This document shows, piece by piece, positions 1-8,380 of a DNA stretch of 15,963 bases. How positions within the stretch are numbered: position 1 is the stretch's first letter; each line of letters starts with the position of its first letter. This DNA is from Verrucomicrobiota bacterium (lineage in GTDB: Bacteria > Verrucomicrobiota > Verrucomicrobiia > Opitutales > Opitutaceae). Where the stretch lies: contig JAEYYL010000155.1 in the NCBI GenBank assembly GCA_023430825.1, positions 1 to 15,963 of the forward strand, in the 5' to 3' direction. Below the pieces are notes generated by a model, which worked only from the letters and a program-made list of their open reading frames with translations, had not been told where the DNA came from and ran no database searches. The translations under genes and the position numbers were made by a program.

Positions 1-248
1 TCCGCGGTTTCGCACGCGTGCCGCTCCGCGCCGGCGAGTCCCGCCGCCTGACCTTCACGCTCACGCCCGAAGATCTCGCCGTGTTTGACCGCAACCAGCA
101 ATGGACGGTCGAGCCCGGCCGCTTCACCGTGCGGATCGGCGCCTCGTCGGAGGACATTCGGTTGGAGGGCGCCTTCACGGTCCTGACTCCGGAAGGCGCC
201 GAGCCCGAAGAAGCCCCCGTGCGCGACGAACGCACCGACCCGCGATGA
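1..248 (+). CDS. GH3 beta-glucosidase-type glycoside hydrolase, C-terminal end (partial)
   Basis: This is the last ~82 codons of a gene that starts left of the window; the frame is open from the first complete codon (position 3) to a TGA at 246-248. The translation has the pattern of the fibronectin type III-like domain that closes bacterial GH3 beta-glucosidases: GFARVPLRAGESRRLTFTL, then DLAVFD, then VEPGRFTVRIGASSEDIRL and a final short beta strand (GAFTVL). The last ~15 residues are a charged, Glu/Pro-rich tail. The catalytic domains are not in the window, so substrate and linkage cannot be read. GH3 enzymes remove terminal beta-glucose, beta-xylose or related residues from oligosaccharides, which fits the symporter and mannosidase that follow. 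The family call rests on the C-terminal domain only. That domain is highly characteristic of GH3, but a related FnIII-like domain from another hydrolase is not excluded. Confidence 0.82.
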   Translation, partial: RGFARVPLRAGESRRLTFTLTPEDLAVFDRNQQWTVEPGRFTVRIGASSEDIRLEGAFTVLTPEGAEPEEAPVRDERTDPR

Positions 249-278
249 ACGAAGCGGCCCAGCTTTTCCCTGGCTTTC

Positions 279-354
279 GTGGCTCTGCGCGTGAGCGCAG
301 GGATCGCACATCCGTCGCGTGCGCCAGTATCCCTGCGCTCACGCGCAGAGCCAC
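279..354. repeat. REPIN-like element: two inverted palindromic hairpins
   Basis: A perfect 26-bp inverted repeat (279-304 and 329-354) separated by 24 bp lies between the GH3 and symporter genes. Each arm is itself a small hairpin. In the left arm CTGCGC (285-290) and GCGCAG (295-300) flank a GTGA loop, which is a GNRA-type tetraloop in RNA. The stem can extend by a wobble T284-G301 and a pair C283-G302. The right arm mirrors it with a TCAC loop and a C-A mismatch instead of the wobble. This nested layout matches REP doublets (REPINs) spread by RAYT transposases. No second copy was seen in the window, so dispersal in the genome is inferred. It could also act as an mRNA-stabilising or terminating structure between GH3 and the symporter. 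Confidence 0.7.
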
Positions 355-370
355 CAACCCCCGTTAACCC

Positions 371-2371
371 ATGCACTGGCTCGACTGGACTCTCGTCGCC
401 GGCTCCCTGCTCGTCGTCCTCGCGATCGGCATCTACGCGCACGGCTTCGTGAAAGGCGTCGCCGACTTCATGTCCGGCGGCCGCTCCGCGGGACGCTACC
501 TGCTCACCGTCGCCCGCGGCGAGATGTTCGCCGGCGCCGTCATGTTCGTCGCCACGTTCGAGATGGTCACGAAGTCCGGCTTCGTCACCACCACCGCCTG
601 GTGGGGCGCGCTGTATCTGCCGATCGCGCTCATCATCGGCATCAGCGGCTTCGTCGTGTATCGCTACCGCGAGACCCGTGCGATGACGCTCTCGCAGTTT
701 TTCGAGATCCGCTACTCGCGCCGCTTTCGCATCTTCGCCGGCGCGCTCGGGTTCGTCGCCGGCATCCTCAACTTCGGCATCATCCCCGCCGTCGGCGCGC
801 GCTTCTTCGTTTACTTCCTGCAACTGCCGCCCGAGGTCGCCCTGTTCGGTTTCGCCGTCCCCACCTTCCTCGTCCTGATGGCGGTGTTTCTCGGCCTCAC
901 CTTGCTCGTCTGCATCGCCGGCGGCTTCATCACGATGATGACGACCGACTGCGTCGAGGGCATCCTCTCGCAGCTCTTTTACCTGCTCATCATCGCCGCG
1001 CTCATCGCGACGTTCAGCTGGTCGCAGATCGAGCAGGCCCTGGGCAACCGCCCGCCCGGCCACTCGTTCCTCAATCCCTTCGATGCCGGCGAGATTTCGG
1101 ACTTCAACCTCTGGTATATCCTGATGTCGATGTTCGTCTGGGCCTACGGCACGATGGCCTGGCAGAACTCCAGCGGTTACTACTCCGCCGCGATCAACGC
1201 CCACGAATCGCGCATGGGCATCGTGCTCGGCCGCTGGCGCGACATCGGCCGGCTCGTCACCGTCACGCTGCTCGCGATCTGCGCCGCCACGTTCCTCGCT
1301 CACCCCGATTTCGCCGCGGCGTCCGCGCCTGCCCACGCCGCGATCGACGGTATCGCCGACGCGCAGGTGCAGGGTCAGATGACCGTGCCGGTCGCGCTCT
1401 CGCACATGCTCCCCATCGGCATCAAGGGGCTCCTCTGCGCGATCCTGCTGATGGGCATCTTCGGCGGTGACTCCAACCACCTTCACTCCTGGGGCGGGAT
1501 CTTCGTCCAGGATGTCGTGATGCCGTTGCGCAAGCGGCCGCTCACGCCGCGCCAACACATCCGCTGGCTGCGCTGGAGCATGGCCGGCGTCGCCGCATTC
1601 GCCTTCGGCTTCGGTGCGCTGTTCCGACAAACCGAATACATCATCATGTGGTGGCAGGTCACCACCGCCGTCTTCGTCGGCGGCGCGGGCTCTGCCATCA
1701 TCGGCGGGCTCTACTGGAAAAAAGGCACGACCGCGGGCGCGTGGGTCGCGACGATCCTCGGCTCCGCACTGTCGGTCGGCGGCATCCTCGCGCGCCAGAT
1801 CTGGGGCGAAGCGTTTCCGCTCAACGGCCTCCAGATCGGCTTCTTCGCCTCGCTCACCGCCGTCGCCACCTACGCGCTCGTCTCGCTCCTCACGTGCCGC
1901 GAGGACTTCAACCTCGAGCGCATGCTGCACCGCGGCATCTACGCGCGCCCCGACGAGACCAATCCGGTTCAACACCCGGAGAAACTTTCGCTCTTCGCTC
2001 GACTCATCGGCTTCGACCACCACTTCTCCCGCGGTGACAAATGGGCCGCCGGCGGCGTGTTCGCCTGGGTCGGATTCTTCGCCGCCCTCGTGATCGTCGG
2101 CACGATCTGGAACTTCATCTCGCCCTGGTCTGACGCCGCCTGGTCGAACTACTGGCGCATCACCGCCATCGGCGCGCCCATCGTCGTCGCCGTCGTCACC
2201 GGCCTCTGGTTCACGTGGGGCGCCGTGCGCGATCTGCGCACGCTCTTCGCGCGCCTGCGCGCCGCCCAGGCCAATCCGCTCGATAACGGCCGCGTCGAGG
2301 GGCACCGCAACCTCGACGAACACCCCGCTGCCCCCGGTGCCGTCCGCCCTCCGCTCCCTCCGGCCAACTGA
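371..2371 (+). CDS. Sodium:solute symporter (SSS family), probably sugar importer
   Basis: The 666-residue protein is an inner-membrane sodium-coupled transporter. The first membrane segment is at about residues 7-28, followed by DFMSGGRSAG (32-41), the family's usual D-(F/Y)-x-x-(A/G)-G-R element after the first helix. TLSQFFEIRYSRRFR at 106-120 is the typical SSS loop ahead of a core helix. About 13-15 hydrophobic segments can be counted, ending near residue 620, and a polar Pro-rich tail of ~45 residues follows. The size suits the longer SSS members of Verrucomicrobiota and Planctomycetota, which often sit beside glycoside hydrolases. The ATG at 371 directly precedes the first hydrophobic segment; no Shine-Dalgarno sequence is visible. 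The GH38 gene begins 9 bp after its stop, so the two are almost surely co-transcribed. The substrate is inferred to be a monosaccharide or small glycoside released by the neighbouring hydrolases; sequence alone does not set specificity. Confidence 0.9.
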   Translation: MHWLDWTLVAGSLLVVLAIGIYAHGFVKGVADFMSGGRSAGRYLLTVARGEMFAGAVMFVATFEMVTKSGFVTTTAWWGALYLPIALIIGISGFVVYRYRETRAMTLSQFFEIRYSRRFRIFAGALGFVAGILNFGIIPAVGARFFVYFLQLPPEVALFGFAVPTFLVLMAVFLGLTLLVCIAGGFITMMTTDCVEGILSQLFYLLIIAALIATFSWSQIEQALGNRPPGHSFLNPFDAGEISDFNLWYILMSMFVWAYGTMAWQNSSGYYSAAINAHESRMGIVLGRWRDIGRLVTVTLLAICAATFLAHPDFAAASAPAHAAIDGIADAQVQGQMTVPVALSHMLPIGIKGLLCAILLMGIFGGDSNHLHSWGGIFVQDVVMPLRKRPLTPRQHIRWLRWSMAGVAAFAFGFGALFRQTEYIIMWWQVTTAVFVGGAGSAIIGGLYWKKGTTAGAWVATILGSALSVGGILARQIWGEAFPLNGLQIGFFASLTAVATYALVSLLTCREDFNLERMLHRGIYARPDETNPVQHPEKLSLFARLIGFDHHFSRGDKWAAGGVFAWVGFFAALVIVGTIWNFISPWSDAAWSNYWRITAIGAPIVVAVVTGLWFTWGAVRDLRTLFARLRAAQANPLDNGRVEGHRNLDEHPAAPGAVRPPLPPAN

Positions 2372-2380
2372 TCCTTCGCC

Positions 2381-5300
2381 ATGCTCCCGAGAACCTTTCT
2401 CACCCAACTCACTCCGCCCCGCATCGCCGAGGCCGTCCGCCGCATCGAAGCCCTCATCTGGGAGCCGCTGCCCGGACGCTGCTCCGTGCAGCAGACGGAG
2501 AGTTTCCGCCAACATCGCTCGTTCGAGCAGCTGGCCGGCATCCCGTTCTCGCCCGTCCCCGAGAACCGCTTTTTCTGGGGACCCAAATACTCGCAACGCT
2601 GGTTCCATGTCGCACTACCGCCCGCCCCGGACGCGCAGGAAACGCGTTATCTCCTCTGGGAAGACCAGGCCGAGGCCACCGCGTATGTCGACGGCGTGCC
2701 CTACTACGGACTCGACATCGCACATCGCCACTGCCCGCTCCCCGCGGGAATCGAAACGCTCCACATCGAAGCGGTGTGCATCCGCACCGGCATCTGGCTC
2801 GATGGCACCGCGCCCCCGCTCGCCGACGCCGGCAGCGAGTTCCTGCCGCCCCGGCTGTTTCGCCGCAACGATCTCGCCTGGTCCACGTTTCACGACCTAC
2901 GCGTGCTGCTCGACATCATCGAGGCCGAGATGCGCGACTGGCAGCCCGGCGCGAAAGCCATCACCGATCCCGTCCGCTTCAGCCCCGCCTACCTCCGCGC
3001 CACCCCACTCGTGCGTCGCTGGTGCCACCAGCTCGAGCACGCCCTCGACGTCTTCGATCGCCACGGCCTCGCCGACTTCCGCGACGAACTGAAGAAAATC
3101 TACGCCGCTTCGCCCGGCGACCCCGACGCGGTGAAAGCCATCCTCACCGGCCACGCCCACATCGATCTGGTCTGGCTCTGGCCCGAGCGCGTCGGCGAAT
3201 TCAAGACGATCCACACCTGGTCCACGGCCACGCGCCTGCTCGCGACGTATCCAGAAATGCGATTCGGCTTCTCCCAGCCGATGGCCTACCACGCCGTCGC
3301 CCGCCGCGCGCCGAAGCTCCACGATCGCGTGCGCGCCCTGATCGAACGCGGGCAATGGGAGGCCGTCGGCGCTGCCTACGTCGAATCCGACACCCACCTC
3401 CCCTGCGGCGAAGCCCTGCTGCGCGCACTGCAGCTCGGCCAGGACGAGTTCCGCTCGCTCCGCGGCGCGCCCTCGCCCGTCTTCTGGCTGCCCGACGTCT
3501 TCGGCTACAACGCCTGCCTGCCGCAACTCCTCCGCGGCGTCGGCGTCACCGGTTTCTACACCACGAAACTCTCGTGGAGCAGCGTCACCAAATTCCCCCA
3601 CACCAGCTTTCGCTGGCGGGGACTCGACGGCAGCGAGGTCGTGTCGCACGTCTCGCTGTTGCACGACTACAACGAGGCCGTCTCCGTGCGCAACCTGCGC
3701 GAGGACGTGCTCGGCCACCAGCAGGCCGCCGTGCACCCGGAGGTCCTCGTCCCCACCGGCTACGGCGACGGCGGCGGCGGTCCCACCGAGGCGATGGGCG
3801 AACGCGCCCGCCGCGTCGCCAACCTCGCCGGCGTGCCACCCGCGCAGTGGGGCGGGATCGAGGACTTCTTCGCGCGGCTCCAAAAAGTCTCGGCCGATCT
3901 GCCCGTGATGGCCGGCGAACTCGCCGTCGAAATCCATCGCGGTGTATTCACGACGCATGGACGCCTGAAGGCCGCCTTCCGCGGACTCGAGCGCGCGCTC
4001 CAGCAACGCGAGGCCGTGCACATCGCCCGCGGGCTCGGCCCCATCCCCGTCGACGCCTGGCACCGCCTGATCTTCGCGCAATTTCACGATTACATTCCCG
4101 GCAGCTCCATCTGGGAGGTTTACGCCGAGGCCATTCCCGAACTGGAAGCACTCGCCCGCGACGCGCAAACCGCCGCCCTCGCCACGCTCGAAGACGCCGC
4201 CAGTGACACCCCCGCGTGGTTCAACCCGCTGCCGATCGCCCGCCGCTGGCTGTGCGACGGAAAACTCCTCGAACTCGGCCCGCTCCAGAGCGCCCCGGCC
4301 GCCACCGCCGTCCTCGCGCCCGCGGTCCACGCCGCCGGACTGACCTTGCGCAGCGACCGCGTCGTCGCCGCGTTCTCCGCCGACGGCGGCCTGCGCCAGC
4401 TCACGATCGACGGTCACGAGGTGAAACTCGCCGGCGATGGCCACACGCTCTGGTCATATCCCGACCGGCCCGCCGTTTCTCCGGCTTGGGACATCGACCG
4501 CGGCACGCTGGCCAACGGTGAGCGCGCGCGCTGCACCGGCGAGCCAACGCTCGAAACCGGCGCCGGCTTCGCCGCGCTCTCGTTCGCGTTCGACATTCCA
4601 TCGACCAACACCGGTCGCGTGCGCTACGAACTGCGCCCCGGCGAACCCGTCCTGCGCGTGCGCTACACGCTCGACTGGCGCGATCCCGACATGCTCCTCA
4701 AGGCGGTCGTCACCACCGACTATCACGGTTCCGCCGCGCGCTTCGCGTGTCCGTTCGGCAGCGTGCTGCGCGGACAATGGCCCGGCTATCCACGCGAGGA
4801 AGCACAATGGGAGGTGCCCGCAAGCCGCTGGATGATCCTCGGCGACGACGCGCAAAGCGAGGGGCTCGCGGTCATCACCGAAGCGAAATACGGCTTCACC
4901 GTTCGCGATGGCGCGGTCGGCATCAGCCTCGTTCGCAGCGCGCTCGTCACCGAAGCCGACCTGCACCCGGAGGTTCGCGACACGCCCGATCGTCCGCGCC
5001 ACAGCGATCTCGGCGCGCACGACATTGAACTCGCGCTCGGCCGCTACGCCGTCGACGCAGCGGCGGAAGAACACCCCGCCGCGCTTGCCGACACGTTGTT
5101 CACGCCGTGCCTGCCCTATCGCGGCGCCGCGCTCGACACCGGACTTCGCGCGCTTGCGTGCTCACCGAGCGTCGTGCCGAGTTGGGCGAAGCCGCTCGCC
5201 GCCGGCCGCTGGGTGTTGCGCCTTCAGGAAACGACGGGCCGCCACGGCTCGTGCACCGTCCGCCTCGCGCCCGGTTGCACCGCGGCCCCGTCGACCCTCG

Positions 5301-5401
5301 CCGAAACCGAACCGGCCGGCCCGTGGCAGGACCACGAACTCACGCTCGCCGTCGCATCTTACCAGATCGCCTCGCTGATCGTGCGGATGGCGAACCCCTA
5401 G
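2381..5401 (+). CDS. Alpha-mannosidase, glycoside hydrolase family 38
   Basis: The 1006-residue protein is a retaining, metal (Zn)-dependent exo-alpha-mannosidase with the usual GH38 layout. An N-terminal beta-rich ancillary region (to about residue 240) precedes the catalytic alpha/beta barrel, which opens with GHAHIDLVWLWP; H260 and D262 are the expected metal ligands. WLPDVFGYNACLPQLL (369-384) holds the expected nucleophile D372. GDGGGGPT (462-469) is a typical GH38 glycine-rich loop. AQFHDYIPGSSIWEVY (566-581) holds H569, the remaining metal-site histidine. The C-terminal ~400 residues are the beta-sandwich domains. Length (about 1000) is normal and all key motifs are intact. No secretion signal is evident at MLPRTFLTQLTPP, so it is probably cytoplasmic, acting on mannosides after import. 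The start lies 9 bp after the symporter stop, supporting one operon. Whether it cleaves alpha-1,2, 1,3 or 1,6 bonds, or another alpha-mannoside, cannot be read. Confidence 0.95.
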   Translation: MLPRTFLTQLTPPRIAEAVRRIEALIWEPLPGRCSVQQTESFRQHRSFEQLAGIPFSPVPENRFFWGPKYSQRWFHVALPPAPDAQETRYLLWEDQAEATAYVDGVPYYGLDIAHRHCPLPAGIETLHIEAVCIRTGIWLDGTAPPLADAGSEFLPPRLFRRNDLAWSTFHDLRVLLDIIEAEMRDWQPGAKAITDPVRFSPAYLRATPLVRRWCHQLEHALDVFDRHGLADFRDELKKIYAASPGDPDAVKAILTGHAHIDLVWLWPERVGEFKTIHTWSTATRLLATYPEMRFGFSQPMAYHAVARRAPKLHDRVRALIERGQWEAVGAAYVESDTHLPCGEALLRALQLGQDEFRSLRGAPSPVFWLPDVFGYNACLPQLLRGVGVTGFYTTKLSWSSVTKFPHTSFRWRGLDGSEVVSHVSLLHDYNEAVSVRNLREDVLGHQQAAVHPEVLVPTGYGDGGGGPTEAMGERARRVANLAGVPPAQWGGIEDFFARLQKVSADLPVMAGELAVEIHRGVFTTHGRLKAAFRGLERALQQREAVHIARGLGPIPVDAWHRLIFAQFHDYIPGSSIWEVYAEAIPELEALARDAQTAALATLEDAASDTPAWFNPLPIARRWLCDGKLLELGPLQSAPAATAVLAPAVHAAGLTLRSDRVVAAFSADGGLRQLTIDGHEVKLAGDGHTLWSYPDRPAVSPAWDIDRGTLANGERARCTGEPTLETGAGFAALSFAFDIPSTNTGRVRYELRPGEPVLRVRYTLDWRDPDMLLKAVVTTDYHGSAARFACPFGSVLRGQWPGYPREEAQWEVPASRWMILGDDAQSEGLAVITEAKYGFTVRDGAVGISLVRSALVTEADLHPEVRDTPDRPRHSDLGAHDIELALGRYAVDAAAEEHPAALADTLFTPCLPYRGAALDTGLRALACSPSVVPSWAKPLAAGRWVLRLQETTGRHGSCTVRLAPGCTAAPSTLAETEPAGPWQDHELTLAVASYQIASLIVRMANP

Positions 5402-5438
5402 TCGCCTCCGTTCTCGGCATCGGATAAACTTCTTCGCC

Positions 5439-5495
5439 GCGAGTCCGGCGCGTTACTTCAGAGAAAATCTCCCTGCGAGAACCATCCGGACTCGC
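5439..5495. promoter_or_regulatory. 10-bp inverted repeat upstream of the TonB-dependent receptor
   Basis: GCGAGTCCGG at 5439-5448 and its exact reverse complement at 5486-5495 are separated by 37 bp. The loop has a small internal stem (GAGA/TCTC at 5461-5471). The structure sits in the 210-bp gap between the GH38 stop and the receptor start, 38 bp after the stop. It may end the upstream transcript (no T tract follows), fold in the receptor leader, or form a paired operator. An A/T-richer patch, GGATAAACT (5422-5430), lies just before it and could contribute to a promoter -10 region, but no good -35 element is spaced to it. The repeat is seen directly; the role is inferred. Confidence 0.4.
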
Positions 5496-5611
5496 ACGCG
5501 GTTCGCGCCACCTGACGGCATTTCTGCGGTCCATCGGGCGTGGGCGGCATCTGTTGCACCTCGTGTGCGCGCATCGCCGCCCCGCGCTTGGCGCTAACAC
5601 CCGACTACCCT

Positions 5612-8380
5612 ATGAACACGCTCTCTCCCCGCCGCTCGGCCGCGGCCTTCACCGGCCTGCTTGGTCTCGCCCTCGTCTCCTTCGCCCAGACACCCGTCCC
5701 TCCGCCGCCCGAACCCATCGCGGCAAGCACGTTGTCCGATCAGCCGATCGTGTTGAACACGTTCACCGTCGATGTCTCGCGCGATCGCGGCTACATCGCG
5801 GTCGACTCGCTCGCCGGCGGCCGCACCAACACCGCGATCAAGTTCACCCCGTCCGCGATGTCGTCCCTCACCCGCGCGTTCATCGATGACCTCGCCATCA
5901 CCAACGTCCGCGATGCGCTCCAATGGACCCTCAACGTCGTCCCCAGCGACTGGCAGGCCGGCAAGGCGTCCTCGAACCCGTTCAACGCCTGGGACTTCAA
6001 CTTCCGCGGCGCCGGCCAGTCCCTCCAAGGCGGCGCTGGCCCGATGCGCAACTACTTCACGTTCTACCAGGTCGCCGACAGCTACAACATCGAGCGCATC
6101 GAGGCCGATCGCGGACCCAACTCCATCCTCTTCGGCGTCGGCACCGTCGGCGGCGTGCTGAGCGTCTATACGAAAGTCCCGCGCCTCGACAACGCGTTCA
6201 CCCACGGCACCGGCAGCGTCGACAGCAACGGCGGCTATCGCTTCGAACTCGACACCAACCAGCCGCTCACCGACCGCGTCGCGCTCCGGCTCAACACCGT
6301 TTACGACGAGCGCCGCGGCTGGCGCGACGGCGACCGCAATCGCTTCGAAGCGATCGACCTCGCCGTGCTCTTCAAGTTCACCGACGCCACCTCGCTCCGC
6401 GTGGAGGCCGAGGGCGCACGCTCCGACAACACCCTCATCAGCTCCACCTTCGCCGAGGCGATTTCCAGCTGGGACGGCACCACCGTCGCTGACACCTGGG
6501 GCCAGACCATCGCGAACCCGGGCGTCACCACCATGCGGCAGTGGGGCCCCACCAACTATAATGTCTGGGTCGCAGGTCAGCCGGAAATCGGCCTGCAGGA
6601 CTGGGCCGCCGGCTCGCGCTCCGTCGGCATCTTCCTCCCGATCGCACCCCACGGCGACTGGTATCCCACCTCGATGACGAACGGCTCCACCACGCTCGCC
6701 GGGGCGAGGATGCCGGTGACGCCCGACCGCGAATTCACCTTCGGCTCCGGCCGCTCCACGCCGAAATACACCACGCTCACCGCGTTTCTCGATCACACGT
6801 TCAACGAAAATTTCGAAGCGCAGCTCTCCTTCTACGACTACAGCGATTCGCACCGCGCGCTCAACTACGAGGGCCTCAGCTACTACTCCGTCGACTTGAA
6901 CCGCCAGCTGCCGAACGGCTCCCCGAACCCCAACTTCGGCCAACGCTTCGGCGACTACTTCCTCAGCAACCAACTCCAGGACCGCACCGTCCGCGAATAC
7001 CGCGCCCAGTTGAACTACAAGTTCGACGCCGCCCCCTTCGGCATCTCCCTCAAACAGCGTTTCTCGCTCGCCGCCGGCTCCCAGGAAATCACCTGGCACG
7101 CCCGCCAGCGCATGGCGCAGGATCTCAGCAACCCGTCGTCCCGCTGGGAGGACAAGATGATCTGGGCTCGCCTCTACGAGAACAATCCCAACGCGTCCCC
7201 GAACCTTCCCACCGAGATCAACGGCCGCCCGATCGTTTACGCCCCGCTGCCCTTCGACTGGTTCGACTTCGACGAGTCCTACGACCTCGACAGCGTTTCG
7301 TTCATGTCGCAGTCGCTGCTCTGGGAGGACCGCATCAGCGTCCTCCTCGGCGCGCGCAGCGATCGCTATAAGCACCACAAACTCGGCGCCAACACCGGCT
7401 CCGTCGTCAACGACCGCGCGGACGGCACCACCTACTCCGCCGGCGCGATCTACTATTTCATCCCGAAACTCGGCGCATTCGTGAACTACTCCGAAAACTT
7501 CGATCCGATCGGCCCCGGGAAAAACCCCGGCCTCGACGGCGAATCGTTCGGCCCCGCGCGCGGCGAGGGCATGGAATACGGCCTCCGCTTCTCCTCCGAC
7601 GACGGCAAATACTACGCCACCCTCAACCGCTACGATACCAAGTCGTCCGGCCGCATCACCGGCAGCCGCATCGACCTCGCCGGTCTCTGGCGCCAATACT
7701 ACCTCGTCCGCGGCGAAACCGGTGACCCCGCCCGCACGCAACTCTCCTACGACGACACCGAGGCCCTCGACGTCTCCGGCTACGAGTTCGAGATCACCGC
7801 CAACCCCACCGAAAACCTTCGGCTCCAGGCCGGTTTCGCGAAACCCGACTCCAAGATCGTCGAATCCATGCCCGGTCAGCGCGCCTATTACGCCGAGTTT
7901 CTCCCCACCTGGCAAACCGCCGCCGCCGGCACGTCACCCGAAGCCGAGACCCTCCGCACCCAGCTCACCAACGCCCAATCCCGGCTCGACGAGAATGTCG
8001 CCGGCGCCACCAAGACCGGCCTCGTCGACTACACCGCCAACGTCTTCGCCAACTACACCTTCCTCGGCAACGCCCTCGACGGCTTCTCCATCGGCGCCGG
8101 CGCCGCCCGCACCGGCGCACAATACCTCAACACCATCGACGACGTGAAGCGCTACTCCTCCGTGCGCACCACCGTCAACGCCGTGCTCGCCTACGACACC
8201 ACGTTCCGCGACATCGGCGTCAGGATCGCGCTCAACATCGAGAATCTCCTCAACGAACGCGACCCGATCGTCACCAGCTACGACGGCGCCTGGAAGGACC
8301 CCGCCGGCAATCCCATCCGGAACGGCTACTACTTCCAAACGCCCCGCACCTTCCGCCTCACGGCCCGGCTCTCGTTCTAG
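5612..8380 (+). CDS. TonB-dependent outer-membrane receptor
   Basis: This 922-residue outer-membrane active transporter imports large ligands using energy from TonB/ExbBD. ATG 5612 was chosen because a signal peptide follows at once: a basic start (MNTLSPRRS), a hydrophobic core (FTGLLGLALV) and a likely cut after SFA (residue 25). A short Pro-rich linker (PVPPPPEP) precedes IVLNTFTVDV (46-55), the probable TonB-box region. The plug follows; RIEADRGPNSILFGVGTVGG (about 162-181) is the usual plug-ending motif. The rest is beta-barrel sequence with alternating aromatic strands. The last residues, RLTARLSF, end in Phe, the usual signal for BAM assembly. No carboxypeptidase-like N-terminal domain and no adjacent SusD gene are present, so this is not a classic Bacteroidetes SusCD pair. 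Context (GH3, symporter, GH38) suggests a glycan ligand, but iron complexes are not excluded. An upstream in-frame start at 5540 would bury the signal peptide and was rejected. Confidence 0.93.
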   Translation: MNTLSPRRSAAAFTGLLGLALVSFAQTPVPPPPEPIAASTLSDQPIVLNTFTVDVSRDRGYIAVDSLAGGRTNTAIKFTPSAMSSLTRAFIDDLAITNVRDALQWTLNVVPSDWQAGKASSNPFNAWDFNFRGAGQSLQGGAGPMRNYFTFYQVADSYNIERIEADRGPNSILFGVGTVGGVLSVYTKVPRLDNAFTHGTGSVDSNGGYRFELDTNQPLTDRVALRLNTVYDERRGWRDGDRNRFEAIDLAVLFKFTDATSLRVEAEGARSDNTLISSTFAEAISSWDGTTVADTWGQTIANPGVTTMRQWGPTNYNVWVAGQPEIGLQDWAAGSRSVGIFLPIAPHGDWYPTSMTNGSTTLAGARMPVTPDREFTFGSGRSTPKYTTLTAFLDHTFNENFEAQLSFYDYSDSHRALNYEGLSYYSVDLNRQLPNGSPNPNFGQRFGDYFLSNQLQDRTVREYRAQLNYKFDAAPFGISLKQRFSLAAGSQEITWHARQRMAQDLSNPSSRWEDKMIWARLYENNPNASPNLPTEINGRPIVYAPLPFDWFDFDESYDLDSVSFMSQSLLWEDRISVLLGARSDRYKHHKLGANTGSVVNDRADGTTYSAGAIYYFIPKLGAFVNYSENFDPIGPGKNPGLDGESFGPARGEGMEYGLRFSSDDGKYYATLNRYDTKSSGRITGSRIDLAGLWRQYYLVRGETGDPARTQLSYDDTEALDVSGYEFEITANPTENLRLQAGFAKPDSKIVESMPGQRAYYAEFLPTWQTAAAGTSPEAETLRTQLTNAQSRLDENVAGATKTGLVDYTANVFANYTFLGNALDGFSIGAGAARTGAQYLNTIDDVKRYSSVRTTVNAVLAYDTTFRDIGVRIALNIENLLNERDPIVTSYDGAWKDPAGNPIRNGYYFQTPRTFRLTARLSF

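Noticed and set aside
319..1470. A 383-codon plus-strand frame over the symporter
   Set aside because: The product is almost entirely Arg, His, Pro and Leu, the usual signature of a shifted frame of a GC-rich gene. The symporter frame explains the sequence.
5594..7915. A 773-codon open frame on the minus strand opposite the TonB-dependent receptor
   Set aside because: It lies in register with the receptor's codons, its Gly/Ala/Val/Glu-rich composition reflects the C-ending codon bias, and it has no recognisable domain. The plus-strand receptor is unambiguous.
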